Shown here piece after piece: positions 34,405 through 42,937 of a stretch of 64,000 nt of DNA. A model generated the notes under the pieces. It worked only from the letters and a program-made list of their open reading frames with translations. It ran no database searches and was not told where the DNA came from. Position 1 is the stretch's first letter; each line of letters opens with the position of its first letter. A program made the position numbers and the translations under genes. The stretch spans positions 81,672 through 145,671 of the forward strand of contig JAFYYN010000043.1 of NCBI GenBank assembly GCA_017557525.1, given 5' to 3'. The stretch is from Lachnospiraceae bacterium. Its GTDB lineage: Bacteria; Bacillota; Clostridia; Lachnospirales; Lachnospiraceae.

Positions 34405-34437
34405 AAAAACCCCACGATTGACACCGCGGGGTTTTTA
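34405..34437. terminator. Terminator of hup
   Basis: CCCCGCG / CGTGGGG-type stem with A- and T-runs on both sides; read on the minus strand it ends in GGGGTTTTTT before rqcP. Confidence 0.75.
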
Positions 34438-34457
34438 GCTTTTCTACCTAAATGCAA

Positions 34458-34742
34458 TCATTTCTTCTTTGAATTAACAGCATCCTTTAAAGCCTTACCA
34501 GCCTTGAACTTAGGTGCATTAGAAGCCTTGATGGTGATTTCCTTCTTTGTAAGAGGATTTCTGCCCTTTCTAGCTGCACGCTTGCTAACCTCAAATGTAC
34601 CAAAACCGATGAGCTGAACCTTCTTGCCAGCCTTAAGCTCTGCAGTAACTGTCTCGATGAAGGCCTTAACAGCCTTCTCTGAATCCTTCTTTGATAACTC
34701 AGCCTTTGCAGCAATAGCTGCTACTAACTCTGTCTTATTCAT
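34458..34742 (-). CDS. hup: HU-family DNA-binding protein
   Basis: A 94-residue HU protein, starting [19 protein letters not shown] and containing [18 protein letters not shown] and the [12 protein letters not shown] end. It bends and compacts DNA in the nucleoid. AGGAGG precedes the ATG and it has its own promoter and terminator, consistent with strong expression. Confidence 0.95.
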   Translation of the reverse strand: MNKTELVAAIAAKAELSKKDSEKAVKAFIETVTAELKAGKKVQLIGFGTFEVSKRAARKGRNPLTKKEITIKASNAPKFKAGKALKDAVNSKKK

Positions 34743-34812
34743 TGTGATTTCCTCCTATATTTTTGCCCTTTAAGCTTAGGTTTTTTATGGGCAAATTTAT
34801 TCCACATCTCTA

Positions 34813-34841
34813 TTTATAATATTATTGCTTTGATTTGTCAA
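34813..34841 (-). promoter_or_regulatory. hup promoter
   Basis: TTGACA (34836-34841), 17-nt spacer and TATAAA (34813-34818) on the minus strand. Confidence 0.75.
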
Positions 34842-34912
34842 GCACAAATCCTTGATTTTACGATGTTTTTTAGGGTTTTTTAATGTTTTTGGGGCATTTT
34901 TTCATCATTTTT

Positions 34913-35713
34913 CTACTCTAACGCCCACTTCATACCCTCTTCCAGGTACTTTCTCCAGAAATTAAAATCATGGATGCCGGGGCCGGTCACGAACTCGACC
35001 GGAACGTCATTTTCCTTTAAATATGCCACAAATGCCCTGTTAGGCTCTATGAGGAAATCTTCTGTACCGCAGGCCATATAAATGTCCGGGAACTCTCCGC
35101 CTTCAGCCTTTAATTTCTTTACCAGATACTCAGGATTGTTCTCGGAAGTCTCAAAATCCACATTATCCTTGATGCCAAAGGTCCATGCGTAATAATCATA
35201 ATTTGCCATGGGATTGTCCGGCATATCGGGAGACAGCTTCTTGATCATGCCCTGAATAAGTGCTGATGAAAGAGCTATAACCTTCGAGAAGGTCTTGTTG
35301 AACATAAGACCTGTATGAAGTGCTCCGAAACCTCCCATCGAAAGGCCGCCTACAAAGGTATCCTCTTTCTTTTCAGAAAGATTAAAGGTTTTTCTGGTAT
35401 ACTCAACAAATTCCTCGCCAACGTAAGAAGCATACTTATATCCCGTAGCCTTGTTATCAAGATAAAAACTGTTATCACCATTGGGCATGAAGAAATTTAC
35501 GTTGTACTTATTTGCGAGATCCCCCAAAGCTACATTTGCAGGCCAATCGGTATCGCATCCGCTGTATCCGTGAAACAGATAAATATTCTTTGTGGGTCGC
35601 TTGAAATTCGGGTTGTTTTCCGAACCAAACGCAATGTCATTTGAAAGCACTGCCACAAAGTGGACAGGGCGGGATAATGTCTTGGAGAAGAAAACTCCGT
35701 CTAATCTTGCCAT
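34913..35713 (-). CDS. Esterase D / tributyrin-esterase-like serine hydrolase
   Basis: A 266-residue alpha/beta hydrolase of the esterase D family, without signal peptide. The catalytic Ser is in GGLSMGGFG, Asp in CGTEDFLI and His in GIHDFNFW. Lachnospiraceae relatives cleave acetyl or short acyl esters, some from plant cell-wall sugars. The start at 35713 is a plain ATG with GAAAGG upstream. It is monocistronic. Whether it acts on xylan side groups cannot be judged. Confidence 0.85.
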   Translation of the reverse strand: MARLDGVFFSKTLSRPVHFVAVLSNDIAFGSENNPNFKRPTKNIYLFHGYSGCDTDWPANVALGDLANKYNVNFFMPNGDNSFYLDNKATGYKYASYVGEEFVEYTRKTFNLSEKKEDTFVGGLSMGGFGALHTGLMFNKTFSKVIALSSALIQGMIKKLSPDMPDNPMANYDYYAWTFGIKDNVDFETSENNPEYLVKKLKAEGGEFPDIYMACGTEDFLIEPNRAFVAYLKENDVPVEFVTGPGIHDFNFWRKYLEEGMKWALE

Positions 35714-35752
35714 AATAAATTCCTTTCATTATTATCAATTTTTTACTATAAA

Positions 35753-35768
35753 CCTCATCAGTCAGCTT
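35753..35768. repeat. Fragment of dispersed CCTCATCAGTCAGCTT repeat
   Basis: The 16-mer CCTCATCAGTCAGCTT recurs in related form at 40114-40130 and 41535-41548. It resembles the end of a short intergenic repeat common in Clostridia (from memory). Confidence 0.4.
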
Positions 35769-35807
35769 TGCCTCAAGGAGAAACCTAAGTTTGACCCTGG
35801 CCACGCC

Positions 35808-37601
35808 TTACTTTATGGGTTCAAAATCTGACGCCGGATGCTTGCACAGAGGACAGATAAAGTCATCGGGAAGCTCATCGCCTTCGTAAATATATCCGCA
35901 GATCTTACATACCCAGCCCTTCTTGCCTTCGGTCTGGGGCTTCGGCTTAACCTTATCCTGATAGTAGGTGTAGGTCATGGTCTCCTTGTCGGACATAACC
36001 CTGGCCTCGGTCACCTCACAAATGAACATTCCGTGAGTATCAAGGTCCACATACTGCTCAACCTTCAGTGACATAAATGCGTTTATATATCTGTTAAGGA
36101 ATGCCAGACCGTTATCTGAGCGTAAAACTTCGGTACCTTCGAATTTATCAACATTTCTTCCGCTTCTAAATCCAAAGGACTCAAATACTGAGAACGGAGC
36201 CTCAACTGACAGGCAGTTTACATTCATGATACCTGTCTGCTTTATTACATGATGTGAATAATTCTGCTTGTTGATACATACTGCCACCCTGTTAGGAGTG
36301 CTGGTAACCTGGGAAACGGTATTAACTATACAGCCGTTATCCTTGCTGCCGTCATTTGAAGTAACAACATAGAGACCATAGCCGATCTTAAACAGAGCGG
36401 TAAGATCGTTCTTATTTGCTGTATCGGGAGCTGCTGCCATATAGTCCATACAGAGTTCATCAGCCAGTTTTTCAATCTGATCCTTACTTACGTCATTAAG
36501 AGCTGATGTAATCTTAACGGTTGTATCGGTAAAGGTAAGATTCTTACAGCCTTCAAGCATTCCCTTCATGGTCTTGGCAGCCATAGGAGCCCAAGAACCG
36601 TTCTCGATAAGACCGATAGTCTTGTTCTTGAAACCACGCTCTGTCAAATGATCTATAAACTGTCTCATGAACGGGAAGATATCTGCATTATAAGTAGTAG
36701 TTGCGAGTACGATCCTTCCGTATCTGAAGGCATCCTCAACAACCTCTGCCATATCGGAACGGGCAAGGTCATTAACCACTACCTTAGGACATCCCTTAGC
36801 CTTTAACCTGTCTGCCAAAAGCTCAACGGCCTTTTTGGTATTTCCGTAAACAGAGGTATAGGCTATCATGATACCATCCGACTCAACACCATAGCTTGAC
36901 CAGGTATCATAGAGTCCGATATAGTATCCCAGATTATCAGTAAGCACAGGGCCGTGAAGGGGACAGATTTTCTGTATATCAAGCCCTGCTGCCTTCTTTA
37001 AAACTGCCTGTACCTGTGCACCGTACTTACCAACGATACCGAAATAGTATCTTCTTGCTTCGCATGCCCAGTCATCGTCTTCTGTGTCTAATGCTCCGAA
37101 CTTTCCGAAACCGTCAGCAGAAAACAGTACCTTGTCAAATGTATCATAGGTCATTATAACCTCAGGCCAGTGAACCATGGGAGCTGCAATAAACTTTAAA
37201 ACATGCTTTCCTAAAGGAAGCTCATCACCTTCACCCACGATAAGACGTCTGTCCTCAAACTCCTGCCCGAAGAAGTTCTTCATCATGCCGAAAGCCTTCT
37301 GTGAAGAAACTATCGTAGCTTCGGGGTAATTCTTCATGAAATTTACGATATTTGCCGAGTGATCCGGCTCCATGTGCTGAACCACAAGGTAATCCGGTTT
37401 TTTCCCGCCAAGAGCCTTTGCTACATTGTCCAGCCACTCATGTGTAAAATTCTTATCCACCGTATCCATAACGGCAATCTTATAATCCTTAACCACATAC
37501 GAATTATAAGCCATACCTTCCGGTACAACATACTGACCTTCAAACAGATCGATCTGATGGTCATTCACCCCAACATAGATAATATCATCTGTAACCCGCA
37601 T
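35808..37601 (-). CDS. Four-domain flavodiiron protein (oxygen/NO reductase)
   Basis: A 597-residue soluble electron-transfer enzyme. Residues 1-245 are a metallo-beta-lactamase-like diiron domain with H76-x-E78-x-D80-H81. Residues 250-395 are a flavodoxin domain (AYTSVYGNTKKA). Residues about 405-540 resemble a flavin-reductase FMN domain, and 547-597 are a rubredoxin (CKICGY and CPLCKHP). Such fusions can take electrons from NAD(P)H to reduce O2 to water, protecting anaerobes. GGAGGAATAAG stands before the ATG. The gene is monocistronic with promoter at 37664. Confidence 0.93.
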   Translation of the reverse strand: MRVTDDIIYVGVNDHQIDLFEGQYVVPEGMAYNSYVVKDYKIAVMDTVDKNFTHEWLDNVAKALGGKKPDYLVVQHMEPDHSANIVNFMKNYPEATIVSSQKAFGMMKNFFGQEFEDRRLIVGEGDELPLGKHVLKFIAAPMVHWPEVIMTYDTFDKVLFSADGFGKFGALDTEDDDWACEARRYYFGIVGKYGAQVQAVLKKAAGLDIQKICPLHGPVLTDNLGYYIGLYDTWSSYGVESDGIMIAYTSVYGNTKKAVELLADRLKAKGCPKVVVNDLARSDMAEVVEDAFRYGRIVLATTTYNADIFPFMRQFIDHLTERGFKNKTIGLIENGSWAPMAAKTMKGMLEGCKNLTFTDTTVKITSALNDVSKDQIEKLADELCMDYMAAAPDTANKNDLTALFKIGYGLYVVTSNDGSKDNGCIVNTVSQVTSTPNRVAVCINKQNYSHHVIKQTGIMNVNCLSVEAPFSVFESFGFRSGRNVDKFEGTEVLRSDNGLAFLNRYINAFMSLKVEQYVDLDTHGMFICEVTEARVMSDKETMTYTYYQDKVKPKPQTEGKKGWVCKICGYIYEGDELPDDFICPLCKHPASDFEPIK

Positions 37602-37663
37602 CTCTTATTCCTCCGTTCTCCGTTTTTCATTATTTCACTTCTATAATCAGTGAATATAAGGGT

Positions 37664-37692
37664 ATGATACCATATTTGACATATTAATACAA
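37664..37692 (-). promoter_or_regulatory. Promoter of the flavodiiron gene
   Basis: TTGTAT (37687-37692), 17-nt spacer ending in TATGG, TATCAT (37664-37669). The -10 area TATGGTATCATA is shared with the alcohol dehydrogenase promoter at 3704. Confidence 0.65.
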
Positions 37693-37757
37693 GTGAAGAA
37701 TTCTGCGTTATTTTCAGGCATTAAAATAGGAAAACACGAAATAAAATACGACCGGGC

Positions 37758-37812
37758 CCTCGCAAAATCCGCTTTTAGCATACGGAGAAATGCGATGGCT
37801 CCCGGCCGTCAA
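37758..37812 (-). terminator. Long terminator hairpin after the sodium symporter gene
   Basis: GGCCGGGAG-CATCGCA and TGCGAGGG-CCCGGTC pair in a 55-nt hairpin with an inner TCCG / CGGA; on the minus strand it is followed by TATTTTATTT. Confidence 0.6.
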
Positions 37813-37835
37813 ATATACTATATACTAACTATTTA

Positions 37836-39374
37836 TCAGTCACTTGATAACTGTCTGGACTTCTTAACAGTGATATTTACATTGTAACACTCAAAGATAT
37901 TTTCAACACGATTCTTATCCTTCTGTGAATTACTTGTTATAGCAGAAACAATAGGAACAACGATAAGTCCTGCAATCATAGCGCCTGCACCGGCAACGAT
38001 GGGTGACAGGGAATCAATGAAAAGACTTCCGACAGTGATACCTACACCGCATAAGAAGCTAACCCATACTGCAGGCCTTGTAACCTTTTTCCAGTATAAA
38101 CCGTAAAGGAAAGGTGCGAGGAATGAACCTGCGAGTGCGCCCCACGAAATACCCATAAGCTGTGCAATGGCTGTAGGAGGATCAAGTGCGATAACAACTG
38201 ATACAACAACGAAGAACACGATCATTATCCTCATAACAAGGAGCTGCTTCTTCTGATCCATATTCTTTATTACATTGTCCTTTAACAGATCCAGTGTAAG
38301 GGTTGAGCTTGATGTGAGCACCAGTGCCGAAAGAGTTGACATTGAAGCTGAAAGTACAAGCACAACAACCACACCGATAAGGATATCACTTAATGAATTC
38401 TGAAGCATTGCAGGAACGATACCGTCATATGCAACTGCACCGGTCTCAGCATTGATAAAGCTTGCACCCTCGCCGCCGAACAGTCTTCCGAAACCGCCCA
38501 TGAAATATGAGCCGCCACCGATGATGATCGCAAAGAATGTAGAAACGATAGTACCTGTCTTGATGGACCTTTCATCCTTAATAGCATAGAACTTCTGAAC
38601 CATCTGAGGAAGTCCCCATGTACCAAGAGATGTAAGAACAACTACGCTTAAGAGTCCGAAAGGATCGGGACCAAAGAACGAAGCAAATACGCCGGGCTGT
38701 TCAACAGTCTCTGCTGCCTGGACATTCGCGAGAGATTTTATAGCCTCTGTAAATCCGCCCTGTCCTGCAAGGACGCTTGCAATAACTGCGATGATACCAA
38801 CAAGCATTATCATACCCTGTATGAAATCGTTCATACTTGAAGCCATGTATCCGCCGAGGATTACATAAACTCCTGTAAGTACCGCCATACCGATAACTAC
38901 TGCTGCATAAGGGATATCAAAAGCAAGTGCGAAAAGCTTTGAAAGTCCGTTATAAACAGATGCTGTATAAGGGATAAGGAAAACGAATGCAATTGCTGAA
39001 GCTGCAATCTTTAACGCCTTGCTGTCATATCTCTTTCCGAAGAAATCAGGCATTGTTGAAGATTTGAGATGGTTTGTCATAACCCTTGTCCTTCTGCCAA
39101 GGATTACCCATGCGAGCATGGAACCGATAAGAGCATTTCCTATACCTATCCAGGTTGATGCTATACCGAATTTCCAACCAAACTGTCCTGCATATCCTAC
39201 GAAAATAACTGCCGAGAAATAAGATGTACCGAAAGAAAATGCAGCCATCCAGGGACCGATCTTTCTTCCGCCAAGTACGAAATCATCTACTCCGGTTACC
39301 TTTTTCTTCGCATTCACGCCTACCAGGATCATGACTAAAAAGAAAATAACAAGAATCAGTATTTTTACTACCAT
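37836..39374 (-). CDS. Sodium:solute symporter (SSS family)
   Basis: A 512-residue integral membrane protein with about 13 helices, of the SSS family (PutP/PanF/SglT fold). The first helix is followed by GVDDFVLGGRKIGPWM, and GTSYFSAVIFVGYAGQFGWKFG and ASMSTLSALVLTSSS correspond to the sodium- and substrate-binding unwound helices. The substrate (sugar, proline, pantothenate or other) cannot be told. It has its own promoter at 39461 and a paired direct repeat between promoter and gene. Confidence 0.87.
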   Translation of the reverse strand: MVVKILILVIFFLVMILVGVNAKKKVTGVDDFVLGGRKIGPWMAAFSFGTSYFSAVIFVGYAGQFGWKFGIASTWIGIGNALIGSMLAWVILGRRTRVMTNHLKSSTMPDFFGKRYDSKALKIAASAIAFVFLIPYTASVYNGLSKLFALAFDIPYAAVVIGMAVLTGVYVILGGYMASSMNDFIQGMIMLVGIIAVIASVLAGQGGFTEAIKSLANVQAAETVEQPGVFASFFGPDPFGLLSVVVLTSLGTWGLPQMVQKFYAIKDERSIKTGTIVSTFFAIIIGGGSYFMGGFGRLFGGEGASFINAETGAVAYDGIVPAMLQNSLSDILIGVVVVLVLSASMSTLSALVLTSSSTLTLDLLKDNVIKNMDQKKQLLVMRIMIVFFVVVSVVIALDPPTAIAQLMGISWGALAGSFLAPFLYGLYWKKVTRPAVWVSFLCGVGITVGSLFIDSLSPIVAGAGAMIAGLIVVPIVSAITSNSQKDKNRVENIFECYNVNITVKKSRQLSSD

Positions 39375-39428
39375 AATGCATTCCTGCTGTCTGCCAGCAG
39401 CCTCCTTGTAAAATGATTGCTTTAATGG

Positions 39429-39454
39429 TTTAAAGCGTTGTGCTTTAAAGCGTT
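39429..39454 (-). repeat. Tandem TTTAAAGCGTT repeats between symporter promoter and gene
   Basis: TTTAAAGCGTT occurs at 39429 and 39444, 15 bp apart, just downstream of the -10 of the symporter promoter, a position suited to a repressor. Confidence 0.5.
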
Positions 39455-39460
39455 AAAGTG

Positions 39461-39489
39461 ATGATAGCACCTTTTAAGAGCTTTGTCAA
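39461..39489 (-). promoter_or_regulatory. Symporter promoter
   Basis: TTGACA (39484-39489), 17-nt spacer, TATCAT (39461-39466) on the minus strand. Confidence 0.75.
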
Positions 39490-39508
39490 CTGTTTTTTAG
39501 TTGAATCC

Positions 39509-39537
39509 TTGACTTTTTTATTTGACTGATAGATAAT
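39509..39537 (+). promoter_or_regulatory. Promoter of the LURP-one-like gene
   Basis: TTGACT (39509), 17-nt spacer, GATAAT (39532), divergent from the symporter promoter. Confidence 0.5.
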
Positions 39538-39626
39538 ATAGGATATGAAACGTGCTTTTTATGTATATATATGTGATATTAGCGATAATCTAAGCATTTT
39601 TGTCAGTTAAACGGATTGGAGGAAAC

Positions 39627-40094
39627 ATGGCAGAATTACTAATGAAACAGAAAGCACTCTCGATCAGGGAGAGTTATGAAGTATATAATGGAAATGAATT
39701 AAAATATATCATACAGAGAAGGAAGCTTTTAGCCAAGAAGCCGGTATACGATATCTTTGTAGAAAGCGGCGTTGTAGCTACTGCAGAGGTAACAAATACT
39801 GCAGCTCCCGTGATCTATAAGCTTACCCTTAATGAGAAGGACGCAGGTGAAGTACGTTTTGATGAAAAACCCGGTGTCAACAAGCTGGTGTATGCCGATA
39901 AGTGTATCGAGGTTGACGGCAACAGTATCCTGTCCGAATTTTCCATAAAGGATAAGGACAAAAAAATCATAGGCACCATCAAAAAGAAGCTTGTCTCCAT
40001 GAAGGATACCTATGATATAAAGTTTGATAATGAAGATGACGAGCTGCTTGTTGTGATGCTCGCACTGCTCGTAGATGAAACTTTCCACGGGTGA
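39627..40094 (+). CDS. LURP-one-related (Tubby-like fold) protein
   Basis: A 155-residue soluble protein whose strand pattern fits the LURP-one/Tubby C-terminal barrel: MKQKALSIRESYEVYNGNEL, then YIIQRRKLLAKKPVYDI and a final KLVSMKDTYDIKFDNEDDELLVVMLALLVDE. Bacterial members have no firm function; phospholipid binding is suggested for the fold. The ATG at 39627 follows GGAGG; an upstream TTG in frame lacks one. Confidence 0.75.
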   Translation: MAELLMKQKALSIRESYEVYNGNELKYIIQRRKLLAKKPVYDIFVESGVVATAEVTNTAAPVIYKLTLNEKDAGEVRFDEKPGVNKLVYADKCIEVDGNSILSEFSIKDKDKKIIGTIKKKLVSMKDTYDIKFDNEDDELLVVMLALLVDETFHG

Positions 40095-40130
40095 GGTGTT
40101 CGCCCATAGCATACCCCTCATCAGTCAGCT
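40092..40130. repeat. Repeat element left of the transglutaminase gene
   Basis: TGAGGTGTT, 11 nt, then TACCCCTCATCAGTCA. The same arrangement occurs at 41513-41548. TGAGG and CCTCA can pair. The stop codon of the LURP-one-like gene is inside this copy. Confidence 0.5.
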
Positions 40131-40162
40131 GCGTAGGTCACAAGGTTCCGTCACCTTCGGTG

Positions 40163-40196
40163 ACACCTTATGACATATGACACCTTATGACATATG
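40163..40196. repeat. 17-bp tandem duplication
   Basis: ACACCTTATGACATATG occurs twice in tandem. A GTCACC-TTC-GGTGAC hairpin lies just before it (40150-40164). Confidence 0.6.
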
Positions 40197-40211
40197 ACAG
40201 CTTGTCTTCCC

Positions 40212-41483
40212 TTAACTAATGACAGGAGGATGGTTCTCTACCGGTCTTGAATAATCGCCGAGTTTGTAGTTTCCGCTTTCCAGCAGTGCCTTAGCCTTAA
40301 GCAGCGCATCACCCAGCACACGTGCATTACTGCCGCGGCATACGGTGAGTACAAAATTCAGTTCGTCAAAAAATACTGCAGGTGCTACTTCAAATCTTTC
40401 GTGTTTCTTTTCAGCATCATTGTCTATCAGATGGATATATGTACCGTTTTCAACGATCCATGTATCCTTTTTTGATGGAGATGTACATACCTTTCTTATT
40501 ACTTCAAAGTTAAAAGCATTCTCCTCAGGCATAAGGAAGGACCAGTCCCCTACCTGCATAGCCTTTCCTTCGGCTATGGGTGCTTCTTTCTTCTTTTTCT
40601 TATACAGATAAATAGCAAGGATCGCAACAGGTATAACAAATATAAGGATCAGGATCACATCGTCTATCAGGTTGTAATTGGGTACCATGGAATAATATTC
40701 CCTGGCACTTTTCCCGGTAGGTGTTATTGAAGTTTCGGCATCGGATCCACCGTGATGATGGCCTCCCCAGTCCTTGTCACATTTCATAAAGTAGGCATAG
40801 GAAATCTCATCTACCCCGTTATCATCCCAGGTTACATCTATGTTATACCACTTGCCCTCATACTGCACGCGGTTCCATGCATGTGCCCCACCAGTTTCTA
40901 TGGTAACCGGTATCCCCAGTTCACGCATTATGGCATAGAAACTGAATGCGTAGCCGCTGCAGGACGATCTGCCTTTACAGAGGGCACTGTAAGCACCGCC
41001 CTCAAATGCTACATAGCGGTTGAGTAATACAAGATAGTCATGTACTCCCTTTATCTTTTCGTAATCACTTAAGTCCTCAAATTTGGAGGCAATCTTTTTT
41101 ACCCTGCGCTCTGCCATAAAGCTCGCATACATTGAAGGCTCGCTTAAGTGAACATGCACATCATATCCGTTTTTCGAATAAGTATATTCATATCTTAAAG
41201 CATAAAGCTCACAGCCGTCATAGCTGCCATCCATTGTATTTCTGCGGAGAATATCATCAAAATCAAGGAAATTAGGAGCTATAGCCGATTCAAAATATAT
41301 CTCTCCCTTGCCTTTTCCGATTGCGGTATCGATGAGGTTATTGATTTCTTGTACCGAGGTCGCCACCTTGTCATATTTGTAGGTGTCGCTGAATATTACA
41401 AACCTTACAAATACCGCTGCTAAGATCAGGACAAGTACCACGATCCTGATTATTTTCTTTTTTGCGCTACCACTGCTTTCCAT
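40212..41483 (-). CDS. Membrane-anchored transglutaminase-like protein
   Basis: A 423-residue protein. A membrane helix at about 11-31 is followed by an outside region with the transglutaminase/cysteine-protease core: Cys in GRSSCSGYA, His in GGAHAWNRV and Asp in YNIDVTWDD. A second helix at about 270-293 leads to a basic stretch (YKKKKKE) and a 110-residue intracellular domain I do not recognise. Such proteins may cleave or cross-link wall-linked substrates. The gene is flanked by two copies of a short repeat (40092, 41513). Confidence 0.78.
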   Translation of the reverse strand: MESSGSAKKKIIRIVVLVLILAAVFVRFVIFSDTYKYDKVATSVQEINNLIDTAIGKGKGEIYFESAIAPNFLDFDDILRRNTMDGSYDGCELYALRYEYTYSKNGYDVHVHLSEPSMYASFMAERRVKKIASKFEDLSDYEKIKGVHDYLVLLNRYVAFEGGAYSALCKGRSSCSGYAFSFYAIMRELGIPVTIETGGAHAWNRVQYEGKWYNIDVTWDDNGVDEISYAYFMKCDKDWGGHHHGGSDAETSITPTGKSAREYYSMVPNYNLIDDVILILIFVIPVAILAIYLYKKKKKEAPIAEGKAMQVGDWSFLMPEENAFNFEVIRKVCTSPSKKDTWIVENGTYIHLIDNDAEKKHERFEVAPAVFFDELNFVLTVCRGSNARVLGDALLKAKALLESGNYKLGDYSRPVENHPPVIS

Positions 41484-41512
41484 TTTCCTTTTTCTCTCCT
41501 TTTTGTACTCTA

Positions 41513-41548
41513 TGAGGTGTTATCAGAAGTCTACCCCCTCATCAGTCA
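41513..41548. repeat. Repeat element right of the transglutaminase gene
   Basis: TGAGGTGTT, 10 nt, TACCCCCTCATCAGTCA: second copy of the element at 40092-40130. Confidence 0.5.
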
Positions 41549-41558
41549 AAATACATTT

Positions 41559-42719
41559 TTAATGTAATTGAATTTTAGTCATTTCCTGGTTTTCGGCGTC
41601 ATTCAGCATCTTCCCGATAACTCCGGAGCTGAGCCTTGCCTCAAGTACCGTATCATCCATCGCCTTATCGTATTCTATCTTTAAAAGCTTGATCGTCTTG
41701 TCCAGGTTTTCAGAAATTATCTGCATGCACTCTCTGGTATTCTGCGTATCTATGCCGTCTTCAGAAAGCTTTTTCTGCAACTCAAGAGTTTTCTGTGTCT
41801 CAGGCAGATAAAAGAATTTAACCTTAGCCATGGCCGTCCTGTTTTCAGTTTTAATAATAGCCTCAATCAGCTTGTTTATCTCGTCAATCTTTGCGGTGAC
41901 TGCTTCATCGCTGATATCCCCTGCAGATAAGGAATACTCCGAGCCGTTTTTTTCTGATGAACCTTTCTGAGAATACGTTAACCCATAAACTGAAACCTCT
42001 GAATCCTTGACCTTAATTTCCGGCGACTGTTTCTTCACCATTTTTTCCCTGTATTTCTTTTTGGTGTTTCGTATGCCTTCCTTTATCTTTGATACATTAT
42101 ACTTTCCAAGGATAAATGACATCGCAACCACAACAAGCGCAAACATCGAGATAGAAATCGGGCTAAAGGACAGTGTACAGATAACTCCGGCGGCAGCCGC
42201 TAAGAAAATGCAGATCACATTAGCAAGAAAGCTGTATGAAAACTCGCTCTCACTGACATCTGCTTCATCGATATCCGTATTTGAATCTGCTGCCTTAGGT
42301 GGATTAAAAGCCTCTTCAGCAGATCTTCTTTTCATATACTGATGCAAAACATACTTAAGATATGAATCGTTGAAATCAGTCCCGTTATCGTCAAACTTTA
42401 CCTCTTCAACACACCTGTCGCATACAAGTACATCCTCCGAGATGGCGGTCCACTCAAGCCCATACAGGAAAACCTGCTGCCCTTCAGAAAAGACAGCATT
42501 CCTTTCTTCATCTTTATCAAATTCTATGACGGGACGAAGCCACAGCGATGTGTCAGAGCAGTACGCCCCCTTTTTGTCCAGAACTCCCTCATCATTTACA
42601 AAGCCGCACTTCTTAATCCCCAGTTCGGATTCGCTTTCTATCCAGAAACGTCTGCCGGGATTGGGAAGTATGTATTTATTTTTCTCGTATTCGGATTCTC
42701 TAAGTATTCTGTACTGCAT
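41559..42719 (-). CDS. DUF6273-like domain joined to an XpaC-like C-terminal region
   Basis: A 386-residue protein. The first 75 residues have the pattern of DUF6273 lectin-like domains (FWIESESE, GFVNDEGVLDKKGAYC, LWLRPVIEF). Two adjacent hydrophobic helices lie near 165-205. The last 110 residues resemble the XpaC/TelA-related 5-bromo-4-chloroindolyl-phosphate hydrolysis family, with FFYLPETQKTLELQKKL and a helical end. The function of neither half is firmly known; tellurite or envelope stress has been linked to XpaC/TelA. The N-terminal half carries a CDRC pair. Alone on its strand between transglutaminase and NeuD-like genes. Confidence 0.55.
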   Translation of the reverse strand: MQYRILRESEYEKNKYILPNPGRRFWIESESELGIKKCGFVNDEGVLDKKGAYCSDTSLWLRPVIEFDKDEERNAVFSEGQQVFLYGLEWTAISEDVLVCDRCVEEVKFDDNGTDFNDSYLKYVLHQYMKRRSAEEAFNPPKAADSNTDIDEADVSESEFSYSFLANVICIFLAAAAGVICTLSFSPISISMFALVVVAMSFILGKYNVSKIKEGIRNTKKKYREKMVKKQSPEIKVKDSEVSVYGLTYSQKGSSEKNGSEYSLSAGDISDEAVTAKIDEINKLIEAIIKTENRTAMAKVKFFYLPETQKTLELQKKLSEDGIDTQNTRECMQIISENLDKTIKLLKIEYDKAMDDTVLEARLSSGVIGKMLNDAENQEMTKIQLH

Positions 42720-42868
42720 TTTTCATACCTTGCCGCAGGCACAGTCGGATATCGGTAACAGCCTGCCTTTGTCACCGAAGAAAGTCTGACGGTTCACCTT
42801 CAAACTTCCACCTTATAATACAATTATAAGCACTCTTGTAACTAAATAAACCTTAATATAAGCAAAAT

Positions 42869-42895
42869 GACGCAGTCTATTTCGCAGACTGCGTC
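42869..42895 (-). terminator. Terminator-like perfect hairpin after the NeuD-like gene
   Basis: A perfect 10-bp stem GACGCAGTCT / AGACTGCGTC with a 7-nt loop; on the minus strand it is followed by ATTTTG, so T-run is short. The rest of 42720-42937 shows no gene. Confidence 0.6.
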
Positions 42896-42937
42896 TTCAT
42901 ATTTCATAACGGTCTTGCGCCGTCCTGTTTAATTTTA

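Noticed and set aside
40163-40196. Possible CRISPR remnant
   Set aside because: Only two tandem 17-bp units without spacers.
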